Shown piece by piece: positions 44,727 through 56,339 of a stretch of DNA of 64,000 bases. The DNA comes from Neoarius graeffei (taxonomy: Eukaryota > Chordata > Actinopteri > Siluriformes > Ariidae). Position numbers and translations under genes: made by a program. The DNA lies in NCBI RefSeq assembly GCF_027579695.1, contig NC_083583.1, positions 21,190,099 to 21,254,098 of the forward strand. Reading direction: 5' to 3'. Under the pieces are notes generated by a model. It was not told the origin of the DNA, did no database searches, and was given only the letters and a program-made list of their open reading frames with translations. Position 1 is the stretch's first letter. Every line of letters starts with the position of its first letter.

Positions 44727-45830
44727 AAGGACAGGTCTTTGGCTGCCCTAGGCGAGATTGAGTTTTGGCGCCCCCCCCGAAAAAAAACCCCTCTAATAAC
44801 ATCTAAATAACACTTTAATCTAATCACTCTATTCTATTACTATTAAACAATGTACGGTGCATGGACAATAAACAAGAAGTCATTTTTATCTTTTTCATTA
44901 TTGTTATTATTGTTATCATTATTCACATAAAGTGTCACAAAGTAAAATGACCACACAAATTCAATACATATCTCCATATAATGGGCAAAAACTCTTCCGC
45001 ACCCTGTTCAAAGTGTAGTGCATGGACAATAAACAAGAAATTATTTTTAGCTTCTTTTTTGCTATTAAAAGTTAAGTCATCTCTGAAGAATTAACAAATT
45101 AAATGAATAAAAAATTCTACAATTCTAAATTGTGCAAACTTAAGCACCCTGTTAGGACATCAATGGGCTGTATTTTCAAACAAAAGTGCTATTATGGGTA
45201 CTTTGTTATTGAAGTAACATTACAATGGGACTCGTCTGGTCTTCCTAATGGCAAATTCCTTGATAATATCATCAAATGATATTTCTCTTGAGATCTCTTG
45301 GTTGATGCTCATTAGAGCAAGCCCATTCAGACGTTCTTGACTCATTGTTGACCTTAAGTATGTCTTCAGCAGTTTTAATTTTGAAAAGCTTCTTTCAGCA
45401 GAAGCTACTGTCACAGGTAGTGTAACAGCAGAGGTAAGGAGCGCGTATTTCTACATCCCCAGCCGCATCAGGGGTGTTGTAAAAAAGGTTTTCAACCTTT
45501 CATGAGCCAGGGCACACTTTTTTCAATGAAAAAATCTCAAGGCACATCACCAATAGAAAATGTTGACTGAAACTAAAACGCTGTTGCCAATATTTACAAT
45601 ATACAGTCATTCTATAATTTTCCACGGTACACTTGGTGATCTCTCACGGCACACTAGTGTTCCGCGGTACTAGAGTTCGGCAGCACAGTGGTTGAAAACA
45701 CTGTACACCACTGATGCACTTGGTAACATCTCCATTCAATAACTCCATCCCTCCTTTTTGGTGGGGTTTTGGTCGCCCTTGGCGCCCCGGGCACACTTTG
45801 CGCTCTAGGCAATCGCCGGCGCTGGTAAAG
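44727..45830 (-). mobile_element. hAT-type transposon remnant
   Basis: Right side GCAATCGCCGGCGCTG complements the usual hAT CAG..GCCGGC end; left side near 44727 is GGCTGCCCTAGGCGAGATTG. Encodes a hAT dimerisation fragment. Confidence 0.7.
45220..45414 (-). pseudogene. hAT transposase C-terminal dimerisation domain fragment
   Basis: 64 residues: TVASAERSFSKLKLLKTYLR STMSQERLNGLALMSIN, the classical hATC motif (AERxFSxLKxIK..RSTMxxxRLxxLxxLSI). Upstream catalytic parts are not found. Confidence 0.85.
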
Positions 45831-45839
45831 AGAACACAT

Positions 45840-46495
45840 CTGAGTGCTTGTTTCGTTTCCCTGCAGTCTTGACGCACTGAGATTGTTTCTTGTTTTCAAC
45901 GCGTTTATTATATTTTCCTCCAGGAAGCTCTTCGCAACATGGTTGCTTGAATGAGCTGCTAAACTGTCATTTTAATGAGAACACAGATCAACAAAGCAAC
46001 TTTGTTTTATTTAAAAAAAAAAAACGTGCCAGGCACCATTGGAATATCTCGCTGCGAAACGTGTTCGGTGCATAAAAGACCTTTACTTCAGCCCAGACTG
46101 CTCAACGACACCGACAGACTGCTCCAAGTGCAGCCATATTCAAAACAAGCAACAGATCTATGTCAGTTACCTACATTATGCAAAAACACTCTTTAGCCAA
46201 CAACACTTAGGCTATTACATGGCCAAAACAGAGAATAACCGCGGATGCGCACTTGAGCGCTTATTGTTTCATGATTAACAACCACCACACCCCATCCCAC
46301 CCCGCTTTTTTTGACAAATCGCACCCTGACTACATGCTTTGCTGTACAATTAAATTAGGCTAAGACATTATAACGCTGACTCGTTTTCAGAATAGTGGAA
46401 GTCATAATTTTTCTCCCCCCGTTTCTGCGCCCCTGGATGGACGAAGCGCCCTTAGCATTTGCCTATATTGCCTATGCCACGGGCCGGCTCTGGAT
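45840..46495. mobile_element. Second hAT-type end fragment
   Basis: Ends with GCCTATGCCACGGGCCGGCT CTG, complement of a CAGAGCCGGCCC hAT terminus. Interior has no clear coding sequence. Confidence 0.55.
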
Positions 46496-46714
46496 AAGGA
46501 ACTCTCAATATCACATGAAGCAGTAATCTCCAGCTCACAATGTAATTAGACACACCAGTCACAAATACAGGCTTTAGGTATTCATTTTGTGCTGTAGGTT
46601 TTACTATTCATAAGGGATCACACACCCCATCATGGTTTTCCAAGATGGGAAAGTCTTAAGGATAGAGAGTTTATTGTAACATGACAAGCGACATTTTTTT
46701 GTCCTATTAACTTC

Positions 46715-46719
<5 letters not shown>

Positions 46720-46755
<36 letters not shown>
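46720..46755. repeat. (GA)n microsatellite
   Basis: About 18 GA units. Confidence 0.95.
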
Positions 46756-46760
<5 letters not shown>

Positions 46761-47089
46761 GGCTGATGAGGGAGTGGCTGTTTTATAGCTGCTATAACAT
46801 AAGTGATAACAGGAACTAGCTTGATTCTTGGACAGTTCACAACACTGACTATAATTTTAAAAGACCATTACTATGATGTGCCATTCTTTTATAAATAAAT
46901 TATTAGTATTGGAAAATTCCTGTGGTATGAAAGCAATAAAAAACTTCAGGAAGTGCTGTTATTGGAAAATAGTCAACTTTGGGCTAGTAATAGTAACTCT
47001 GCTTCACATTGGTTGATTATTTTCCTAAGCACTGTCATGTTTTATTCCTTACTTATTTTCTCTTTAAAGGCAGCTGTGCTGGTGGTGTA

Positions 47090-47228
47090 GGACTTGTTTT
47101 CGTGCGCCTCTTGGTGGGACTGTGGCTGCTACACCACTGGAATGACATCCTGACCTTTATTTGGCTGACTTTTTTTCCTATAATTGTAAAGCAACCTTGG
47201 GTTTTGAGAAAGGCGCTATATAAATTGA
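47090..47228 (+). repeat. SINE/LINE tail fragment
   Basis: GAAAGGCGCTATATAAATTG is a common 3' tail of fish short retroposons; it runs directly into the (ATT)n tract. Confidence 0.55.
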
Positions 47229-47229
47229 A

Positions 47230-47271
<42 letters not shown>
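47230..47271. repeat. (ATT)n microsatellite
   Basis: About 14 ATT units following a retroposon tail. Confidence 0.95.
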
Positions 47272-47273
<2 letters not shown>

Positions 47274-47280
47274 AGATGGT

Positions 47281-47652
47281 GGGCAGCACGGTGGTGTAGT
47301 GGTTAGCGCTGTCGCCTCACAGCAAGAAGGTCCGGGTTCGAGCCCTGTGGCTGGCGAGGGCCTTTCTGTGCGGAGTTTGCATGTTCTCCCCGTGTCCGTG
47401 TGGGTTTCCTCCGGGTGCTCCGGTTTCCCCCACAGTCCAAAGACATGCAGGTTAGGTTAACTGGTGACTCTAAATTGACCGTAGGTGTGAATGTGAATGG
47501 TTGTCTGTGTCTATGTGTCAGCCCTGTGATGACCTGGTGACTTGTCCAGGGTGTACCCCGCCTTTCACCCGTAGTCAGCTGGGATAGGCTCCAGCTTGCC
47601 TGCGACCCTGTAGAACAGGATAAAGCGGCTAGAGATAATGAGATGAGATGAA
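47281..47652 (+). mobile_element. tRNA-derived SINE copy 10
   Basis: Complete, duplication ATTAAAGATGGT at 47269-47280 and 47653-47664. Intact box A and B, tail GATGAGATGA; among the least diverged copies. Confidence 0.93.
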
Positions 47653-47664
47653 ATTAAAGATGGT

Positions 47665-48750
47665 TTTTACAAAACTACAATGACCGAAGAGTGGATTGTA
47701 GCTTTGTAGCTAATCTAACAAGGAAGGTAATGTCGCATAGCATTTTGAATTATGCATCAATCCAAATAATCCCACTGTGTTAGTAAACTTGTGTTTTTAG
47801 ATCTCAGTGGCTATAAAACCCTTTGCAAATGTTGTATGGACAAATACCATGATACAGAGCAAACAATGACATGGCAAGTAATGTAAATAACTTTAGCTAG
47901 GTTGTGGGTTAGCAAACTGTTGCTCCAGTTGCTGCTGTGAAGCTAACATGCAGAGAGAATGAGACAGTTTACAGTTTTGTGATACACACAACTTCACTCA
48001 CAACAACAGCATATGTATCTTGGCAAACTAGAAAGTAAGCGAATGTCCGTGGGCAAGTAATCTAATGTTACCTGACACAGAAATGTGACACAGGCACCTG
48101 CTTGCTAGCTAAACAGTTGAGATTAGCTATAACAAACATTAGCAAACAGGACAAAACAATACCGATCTACTGGTTCTGTGAAACATAGCAAAATTAATGT
48201 TACCTGCCAAGCAGAAACAGAGCAACCTCCATCTATATCCATACATTTAAATTCTTGGAGGTCTTTCCACCATTCAAAAACCTCACCGATGTTAATGTGG
48301 CTCTTCGCTCTTGCCTGATCATAACACTTCTTTTTCAATTTTTGTTCTTCTGACCTTGTCCTCTTTGGTTGTTTCATGGCCATCTCTCCTTCTTGAGCAT
48401 TCTATCACATTTTATTTTTATTTTTTATTCTATTTATTACATTCTATTTTACCCCCTTTATTTTACTACTTTTCCTTTTTCAACTATCTTTACTACTTAC
48501 AGAGCATTGCATTAGGCATTTCATTGCATGCCATACTATGTATGATTGTGTATGTGACAAATAAAATTTGAATTTGAATTTGATTTGACATTGCAATTAC
48601 GTTGTGGAGTTCAGCACGTTAGCATGTATAGTACCAGATTTACCGTCCCTCTCACTCCCACTGCCAGTTGGTCCAAGAGACTTTGTTTGTTTCCCAGTTA
48701 CAGAGCCAGGGCTATGTAAGAACACTGTAAAAACAAAAATTCAGTACACA
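47665..48750. other. Gene-free stretch with one repeat-like ORF
   Basis: Minus-strand frame 48200-48383 (KRTRSEEQKLKKKCYDQARA then KSHINIGEVFEWWKDLQEFK) resembles N-terminal domains seen in fish transposon ORFs; function unknown. GACAAATAAAATTTGAATTT at 48556 is a retroposon tail. Confidence 0.45.
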
Positions 48751-48756
48751 CACAGT

Positions 48757-49248
48757 GCGTTTACATGCACATCCAAATCGAGCTACTGTCGGTAATCGAG
48801 CTAAGGGTCCCAGCAGAGGTGCCAGAGAAATCCAATCCTACATGCACACAAGGAAATCGAGCTATTGTGTGAGGTACATTGTGCACCCGAGCCACAGGTG
48901 GCGCTACACGCCCCATCGTGTTGGTACACTTCCGGTTGTCGTCATGAAGAAGAGCTATTCAAGAGTATAAACAAAGTTATCAGTTCCGTGTTCACAAGAA
49001 GAACGACGACGAGGACACTTCCAGAAGGGGCAGTGCTGAAGTAAGTAGCTCGACTACGTAGCTCGATAGGGTTTACATGCACTAAGTAGCTCGGCTACAA
49101 TCGCATAATCTAGGTTGCGTAGCTCGATTACGAGAAATCCAGTTCGGTTCGATTTCGGCCGAGCTAAGGTGTTTCCATGGCATTTAGAACTTCGATTTCA
49201 GTCGAGCTACGGCAGAAATTCGATTTTCTCTATGTGCATGTAAACGCG
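48757..49248. mobile_element. MITE with CAG..CTG ends
   Basis: Ends CAGTGCGTTTACATGCACAT and GTGCATGTAAACGCGCTG; inside are several TCGAGCTA/TAGCTCGA words on both arms, so it can fold on itself. hAT-like by its CAG..CTG ends; no clean 8-bp duplication. Confidence 0.75.
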
Positions 49249-49252
49249 CTGA

Positions 49253-49893
49253 CACAGAATGGACCACTAGTGGACCATGAGGAGATATTCGCTGAATTTG
49301 ACAAACGGTATTGGATTCAAATTGCTGACTGCACCTTCAACATGTATGTTTTCATACCAGTATGCCACTTTCTCTCCACCTTTATTTCTTAGTGCCATAT
49401 TGTAAGCCAACTTCTTTAGTGATGCCTCTTAAATGCACATAAACGACCCATCAACCCTCCATCTGTCCAACAGCCTGCTCAGCAGATAAAATATAGTTAA
49501 AAGAAAAGGACAAAAATTCAAGATAAATTTCAACCGCTTAAATATTCAATTGTTCATTCTAAAGCAAAATATTAAAGTAAGCGTATTAATTTTGGAGCAA
49601 CTACAGTGAAATTAAAAGGAAAATGTCCTGGGATAAAGTGGTTAAAGGGGGAGATCATTATAAGAAGATAAAGAAAATAATCCACCAGCAGGCTTGGAGC
49701 ATGACTCATCACAATCCAATGACACAAATCCTATCTCAGTCCCTGTCGAAGTTACTGGATCTTTTTATCTGTAAATACTTTTGTGAATCCCAATCCAAGG
49801 CCTCATTAAACATAAGTCACATAATTATAACCAGAATAGACAACTGTTAAATCAATTAGTTCCATGGCAATACCTCTGATTAACAGGAACTAC
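49253..49893. other. Gene-free stretch
   Basis: Nothing recognised. Confidence 0.5.
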
Positions 49894-49904
49894 GTTATGT
49901 AAGG

Positions 49905-50282
49905 TGGGCGGCATGGTGGTGTAGTGGTTAGCACTGTCGCCTCCCAGCAAGAAGGTCCTGGGTTTGAGCCCAGTGGCCAACGAGGGCCTTTCTGTGTGGA
50001 GTTTGCATATTCTCCCCATGTCCGCGTGGGTTTCCTCTAGGTGCTCCGGTTTCCCCCACAGTCCAAAGACATGCAGGTTAGGTTAACTGGTGGCTCTAAA
50101 TTGACCGTAGGTGTGAATGTGAGTGTGAATGGTTGTCTGTATCTATGTGTCAGCCCTGCGATGACCTGGCGACTTGTCCAGGGTGTACCCCGCCTCTTGC
50201 CCGTAGTCAGCTGGGATAGGCTCCAGCTTGCCCGCAACCCTGTAGGACAGGATAAGCGGCTAGAGATAATGGATGGATGGAT
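49905..50282 (+). mobile_element. tRNA-derived SINE copy 11
   Basis: Complete, duplication GTTATGTAAGG at 49894-49904 and 50283-50293, (GGAT)n tail. Confidence 0.92.
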
Positions 50283-50293
50283 GTTATGTAAGG

Positions 50294-51255
50294 AATAAAG
50301 CACAATTTTCCAGTAGCAGCACATCCTGGAGTGTTTATTCCTCTTATAACAAAGCAATTTTGTAACCTTTTATGAATTAAAACAACATACTTGTTTTTTT
50401 AATAGTTAGATTTAATGTTGTGAGCATTCATTGAACTTAGCTTAGTAGCTTAACTTAGCAGCTATAAGTAGTTGTTCCCTCACCAGTCTCTCTTTTTTCT
50501 TTCTTGAAGTTAAAAAGGCAAAAAAATGGACCATGTCAGGTTACAGAAACTCCATAAAGTGCAAAGCCCTCCATCCTGAAGACTTTCCCATATCAGAGAA
50601 ACTAAAGTTACAGGTTTAACTCTGATTATGACACAGTGGCGTCATGCAAAACTCCTTTCAAAGAGTAGTGCTGTTATGGAAAATTAATTAACATCTTCTA
50701 ACCAATCAGAATCATGTATTCAAAAGCACTGTGGGGTAACTCTCTACAGAATTACACAAAGTCACATTTACAGAAACAAAGAAATCAAGGTTTTCTTTCA
50801 TCTCTTTCACCATTTGCATTTTCTCTTTCAGTTTCATTAAACAAAGAAATCACAAACACTATCACTGTGACACTGGTGGAATTTTTAAATAAGCCAAAAA
50901 ATTTATATACTCACAAGACATGAAAATATATTATTCCCAAAGCACACGTAACACCAAGGTGCAGGAATACGTACAACAATATAATTCACATTAGACATTA
51001 GCTTTGACTGTGTAACTGTGTGGGCTGGTTGCAATGGTGTCAAATCCCAAGAAACTCAGATGTTTATGAATAACTTCCTAATTACTGTCTTACCCCAAAG
51101 GACACACACTTTAATTACACTAATATTGTTTGTCTTGTAAACAGTCTGACCCAACACCCCTTCAAAAACTAGCATTTCACTACATACTCATATTACAAAG
51201 TATTCATTGCATGAATTTATGACTGAAAAATATAAACCCACATTCACAAATTCTA
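50294..51255. other. Gene-free stretch downstream of cldn34
   Basis: AT-rich; would include the cldn34 3' UTR. No other feature seen. Confidence 0.5.
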
Positions 51256-52011
51256 CTAGGAATGGAAGGCCAGGTTGTCAATACCAAGGCAGTTATTTCT
51301 CCCTTGCTCGGCCATTTGTCCGGCCATCCCAGTTTCACTCAGTTCACAGTGGTTCTCCTTTGTCCTTGAAGGTCTGATTTTGGAGCGCAGTCCTTCTGGC
51401 AGCTTATAGGACAGGAATATTGTTCCACTTAACACCACCAAGATGGATGCAAAAATTCCAACAGCGATACCTGAACCAACGTACTGATAATCAGGAGCTG
51501 GGGGCATGCTGAAGTTAGGTGGAAAGTTGATGGTATGGTTAGTCACCACAGCATTTAAATTCCAGAAAAGAGGAATAAATGAGGTCACTCCAGCAAGCAG
51601 CAAAAGTCCCCCACCGAAGGAAAAAGCCATTGTGATAGATCTGGTCTCATCGAGTCCAAAGTAGATGTTCCTGAGTCCATAAATGACACTGGAATTACCA
51701 AGAAATCCAAAGATGAATGCGAGCAGCATGAGCACCTGGGCAACAGCAATCTCATTAGGCGTGTAAGCATCCGTCAGTCGCATCTGCTGGCAGTACATGA
51801 CCTGGTATTCAGACGTGACAAGCACATTGGTGAAAAAGCACACCCTCCAAATGCCCACCCAGGCCAGACCAGAGGTGATGACAGACAGGTTGGATACCAC
51901 CCACACCCTCCACTCCACCAAGCCGATGGCTACCATGGTGAGGGTCCAGCCAATCGCACCCACCCAGAACCCCACAAACTGGGCATGGGCGGTGTGAACC
52001 AGGTATGGCAT
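51256..52011 (-). CDS. cldn34: claudin-34-like protein, single exon
   Basis: 251-residue member of the claudin/PMP22 superfamily. The opening VGAIGWTLTMVAIGLVEWRV is the first membrane segment followed by the conserved Trp; loop 1 has SGLAWVGIWRVC and a later Cys (MYCQQM), a GIW form of the GLW-C-C motif typical of claudin-34. Other membrane segments lie near residues 85-110, 125-150 and 180-205; loop 2 contains NHT and NFS, possible N-glycosylation sites. The tail is long and lacks a Tyr-Val end (it ends AFHS). Identity is supported by position: CLDN34 sits between SHROOM2 and CLCN4 in human. Start is the ATG at 52009-52011; an in-frame single exon with no intron signal is visible. Confidence 0.9.
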   Translation of the reverse strand: MPYLVHTAHAQFVGFWVGAIGWTLTMVAIGLVEWRVWVVSNLSVITSGLAWVGIWRVCFFTNVLVTSEYQVMYCQQMRLTDAYTPNEIAVAQVLMLLAFIFGFLGNSSVIYGLRNIYFGLDETRSITMAFSFGGGLLLLAGVTSFIPLFWNLNAVVTNHTINFPPNFSMPPAPDYQYVGSGIAVGIFASILVVLSGTIFLSYKLPEGLRSKIRPSRTKENHCELSETGMAGQMAEQGRNNCLGIDNLAFHS

Positions 52012-54340
52012 GATGCACTAGCTTTTAAGCTTTTACTGTCCAACATACGCCATTTTACCTTCTTCCATTGTTGGGTAAAGTGTACACTCCTCCTAACTGC
52101 CTAGGATCTGTATAATACTGTGTGCTTGAATTGATTTATGTGAAATGGATTGAGCTCTCTGTGCAGGGCTTTTTTTTCTGATCCCTCTCGTCCTGTCTCC
52201 AAGACACCTGACAAACACACCAGAGACGTCCCTTAGAGAGAGGGAGAAAGAGAATGAGAGAGAGTGCGGGGGTGAGGGATGTAGGCAGTTAAATTAGCAG
52301 GAACAAACCGAGGCTGTTTACGGACATAAACACACAGGAAAAGCTATACATCAACAAAAAATTTCCACAAAATTGATATCGTGCCAAGCAACAGGAAGCA
52401 GTCCCTTTACAGTTCACATTATTGATGCTATAAAGCAATAAAGGATGACAAAAAGATTCACTTCAAAGCTATTTCTTAGAGCTATAAACCAGCTTTTTAA
52501 TGTCAAAAATCCAGTTTACAGTTGGCCTACATCATATCAGCAATCACCAGACAAGCAACTGAAAAACTGCACTGGTCCCTTTTATTGAACTCAATATCTC
52601 TACTGCACCTCAGCCATATCCGCTGATTATACGTCACAGCAATATTAACCAGTGTACGAGGGAAAACAAATCATTACTACTAATGGTCGACCTTTGTAGG
52701 AATAAAAGCCTTACAGTGCTTTTAAATTTATTTTATACCCAAGTTTTTTTCCCCCTGATAAAAGGTAAAATGGTCTCAAGATACAAAAAGATGAATAATC
52801 AGTCTGTCTGACTGATATGTTTTCCATAATTATGGTTAAAATCTGAAAGAAAATCCATTCTGAATATCACAAGAAGGAAAAATTACCACTAATTACAGGC
52901 AGAGGTGGACAAGTACTAGGAAACTGTACTGTATAACATGTTTAATTTTGTATAATTAAATTAATAAATTGTTTAATTTTGTATAATTGAAAGTAGAAGT
53001 ATTGAGACAGAAATCTACGAGAGAAAGCCAAAAATTGTCTGCCTTAAAACATACTCAAGTATTCAAGAGTAAAAAAAAAAAACTAAATATTTTTAATTGA
53101 TGAAAAGAGTTGACCACAAGACTAACCACCTCGTAATCAGTCGTAAGGAAAATATTATAGTTAGCTTAGAATGTTAAGGCACATTAGCAAGGAAAACATA
53201 AGTAGCTAGCTAATTTAACAAGCTAATTTACAAAATGTAAGTAGCTAGTTAATTGAACGAGCCAGATTACGAAACTTTACTAGAAAATTTACCAAACTTA
53301 ATCAACATACTTCTTTGGATTTGAATAGTTGAATATTTTTATGTCTAAATTGCCTATTTTAAGTTTACTTTAAGACCTTATAACACTGTCATCCAAAATG
53401 ATGTAAAATAAGTCACACTTATGTCATTATGCCTCAAATATAAAATAACCAAACAAAAACCCATTCAGAAAGCCTAGAAGATGGGAAAATTACTTTTTAA
53501 AGCTCTCCTCACCTTAAGCAGTCCAATGTCGGTGTTTAAAGTGTGATAAGAATGCTTAATGTTGCCCCTGAAATAAAGTAAAAGCCTCACTTCCTTCTCA
53601 AAGCCATTCAGTGTAAATATAGAAAGAATTGTATTTGTCAATTATTAACTATAAATTGACACTCCTCCCAGAGGCTGGGGGATGATGTCCTCAATAAAAC
53701 CATCACCACACCTACGCTACAGATAATGTTAAGGTCAGACTTTGTAAAGCTGTGTACAATGGTACAATAAAATCCTGGGAGATGGAACAAACATTATTAC
53801 ACTTATACTACCAAAGCAATGAAGCATTATGGTGCAATGAACATTAAATGATGCAAGATGCTAGTAATTGTGACAGAAATTATGAGCAAAGCAACACAAA
53901 GGTTAGTTGGTTAGAAGGTATGGCATTTTAGGAAGTCTGCATGGCCTAATTTTCTGAATGCTGTTTGATAAAGAAAAATACAAAGACGAGCTGAAATGAT
54001 ACTTCATCACCCATTTAATGCTGGAATTTCAAATACACCAGTTCATGCTCTATGTGTTCACAGTTGTGATTTTACGTTGATAGTGGAATATATCATCTGG
54101 GCTTCAGGATCTTAAATAAAGTGCTATGTCTGTTGTGGTGCTGTGGTTGCACATTGACTTGACTGCACCCTGTCCTTTTAAGGCCCAGTCATATCTGTAG
54201 CTCTAGGAAGCTTTGAGGAAATTTTGATGTCAATTGTAAGGCGAACTCAAGATTGCAACATATTCAAAACAGGTCATGACCTGCTTTTCACTTTATACAT
54301 AATTGTAGCCTTTTAGAGATTATTTATCCAATGTATTGAA
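52012..54340. other. Gene-free AT-rich stretch upstream of cldn34
   Basis: Should hold the cldn34 promoter. A purine-rich GAGAGAGAGGGAGAAAGAGA tract lies near 52235. GCAGAGGTGGACAAGTACTA near 52902 starts a common fish repeat related in reverse to 61060-61262. Confidence 0.5.
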
Positions 54341-54354
54341 GACTTAAGATATAC

Positions 54355-54800
54355 ATCTACCGGCCAATATAATAGCGACCAGTATCTGTACCCCTACTCA
54401 TTCATGGAATTATGTAATCAGCCAATCATTGTGCAGCAATCAAAAGCTTTATTCACATCAAACGTCAGAATGGGAAAAAATGTGATCTCAGTGACTATGA
54501 CGTGGCATGGTATTTCCACTCACTGGATGTTTTTTTCCCCCAACATTCTGCATAAAGTCTAGAATCTGTTATGCATGAACATCCCAGGAGATCATTAGTT
54601 TCTAAATACTCAAACCAGCCTGTCTAACACCAACAACCACACCACGGTCAAAGTCACCAAGCTCCTCCCCATTCTGATGTTTTATATGAGCATAAACTGA
54701 AGCGCTTAACCCATATCTGCATAATTTCATGCATTACGCTGCTGCTATATGACTGGCTGAATGGAAAATGCATGAATGAGCAGTTATACAAATGTTCCCA
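54355..54800. mobile_element. Tc1-like remnant, both ends kept
   Basis: Starts CTACCGGCCAATATAATAGC and includes ACTCAAACCAGCCTGTCTAA, GAGCATAAACTGAAGCGCTT and TGCATAATTTCATGCATTAC. Shows in one piece the two halves that flank the Penelope dimer. Confidence 0.75.
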
Positions 54801-56063
54801 AGTAAATGTATATCGGCTTCAAATTGTTAATAGGCTGTAATATAACACTTCTTAATTTATAAACACCGTAATACACCTGTAAAGAAACATTATTATATTC
54901 TCTAAAGCACAATATACAATACAACAACATTACTAAAATAAAGCTTTATCACTTCATTCAGGTCATTCTCTACAAAATAAAATTAATTAGAAAAAAGAAT
55001 AACTCATAAATGCGCCAACTATTGTAGGATAAGTCAAGAAGGAAGAGATTAAATAACACATTCTGAAAAAAAAGCCACATAGTTTTATGCATTAATCCAT
55101 TTGAGGTCAAGTATGCACACTCTCAGACATGAGGTTTCAAATTTTTAGCAACCTGGGCTCTATCTACTACTGTATTGTATGTGTTATTACCATGGATAGT
55201 TTCAGCATATTTCCCTGTGCTAAGAATAAAAAAGAACATTCCTATACACTTATAATGGACAGCTATTGCAGTTACTGGGCCAATAAACATTTATGAGAAA
55301 CGTATTTTTGTAGGTATGGGTTTGGCATCCCATCCAGGATGTATTTCAGATTCATCCCCAGTGTTCCCAGGATATGCTCCAGATCCATCGTGACCAGCCA
55401 GGATAAAACACTTCCAGAAGATGAAGGAATAAATACTTGTAGAAGGCTTTCATGGATTCTTCAAATAAAAATTGTAGCCATAGCAAAACCACAAGTAACA
55501 GGAATGATCTATTATTACATTGCTCGACTGTTGGATAAAACTTCGTTTTGGACAAAACTCAAGCGTTCTGTACAAAAGTACAGCTTTGGTAAGATTTTCT
55601 CTCTTATGCCACTCATCCTAAGAATTTTCAATGTTAGAGTGTAACGGATGTCATTTTGAATTTGTAATACAGTCACATAATTTAAAGACTTACTGACTGA
55701 ATTCAGCTTCTTGACTTAGACATTGATGATAAATAAGTGTCCTTTTTATTCTTAGTACAGGGAAATGTCTCAGAAGTATCACTGCATGTTATAAATGCAG
55801 TAAAATATATTTTTCCTTTAATAAGAGCAAAAACACACAACAGCATTTGGAAAACCAAAGCAATAATTCATCATACATTACCTCAGTACCTGAAAGAAAT
55901 GAACATTTATTTAAAAGAAAAGTCCATTAACAATTCAGCTTGATCTGCCAGATAGAATAGATTTTATAGAATTCACTGAATAAGTTCTTCACAGACTATT
56001 TGTGTAATAACAGAAAGGTCAAGGTGCCACAGTGCTGAAGATGCCAATCTGTCACCTCTCAGT
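54801..56063. other. Gene-free AT-rich stretch and shroom2 3' flank
   Basis: Contains the probable shroom2 3' UTR (AATAAA on the minus strand at 55906-55911). Nothing else recognised. Confidence 0.5.
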
Positions 56064-56339
56064 TTAAGTTGAATTAAGTCTCTGCTCCAGAGGCAGGCTG
56101 TCCTTCAGACACTTGAGCTGCTCCTCTCCCAGTTTAATCCGGTCCTCAAGCTTTCTCTGCTCAATGATGAGGGCTGACTTCATCTTCACAAAGTGCTGGT
56201 AGTCAGCAAGGTGCTCCTCACTCAGGTAGCTGGCCAGGATTTCGTAGACCAGGCGCTCCCTTCGGTCCAGGTTCTCCTTCAGCTCCTTGGCATCTTCATG
56301 CTGGCGAATCAGCAGCTTCCATTTTTCTGTTAGTGTGTG
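56064..56339 (-). CDS. shroom2: shroom2 terminal coding exon
   Basis: 276 bp including the stop. The start was chosen at TATATAG followed by CACACACTA because this keeps phase 0 with the previous exon ([20 protein letters not shown]); the nearer CTAACAG would shift the frame. Ends LEQRLNST. Confidence 0.9.
   Translation of the reverse strand, partial: HTLTEKWKLLIRQHEDAKELKENLDRRERLVYEILASYLSEEHLADYQHFVKMKSALIIEQRKLEDRIKLGEEQLKCLKDSLPLEQRLNST

Noticed and set aside
45890-46278. Possible small gene with Cys-rich frame (SPDCSTTPTDCSKCSHIQ)
   Set aside because: No family match, in the middle of hAT-derived sequence, no splice or promoter support.
55339-55644. 101-codon plus-strand frame
   Set aside because: AT-rich, no domain, no signal of conservation, in intergenic DNA.
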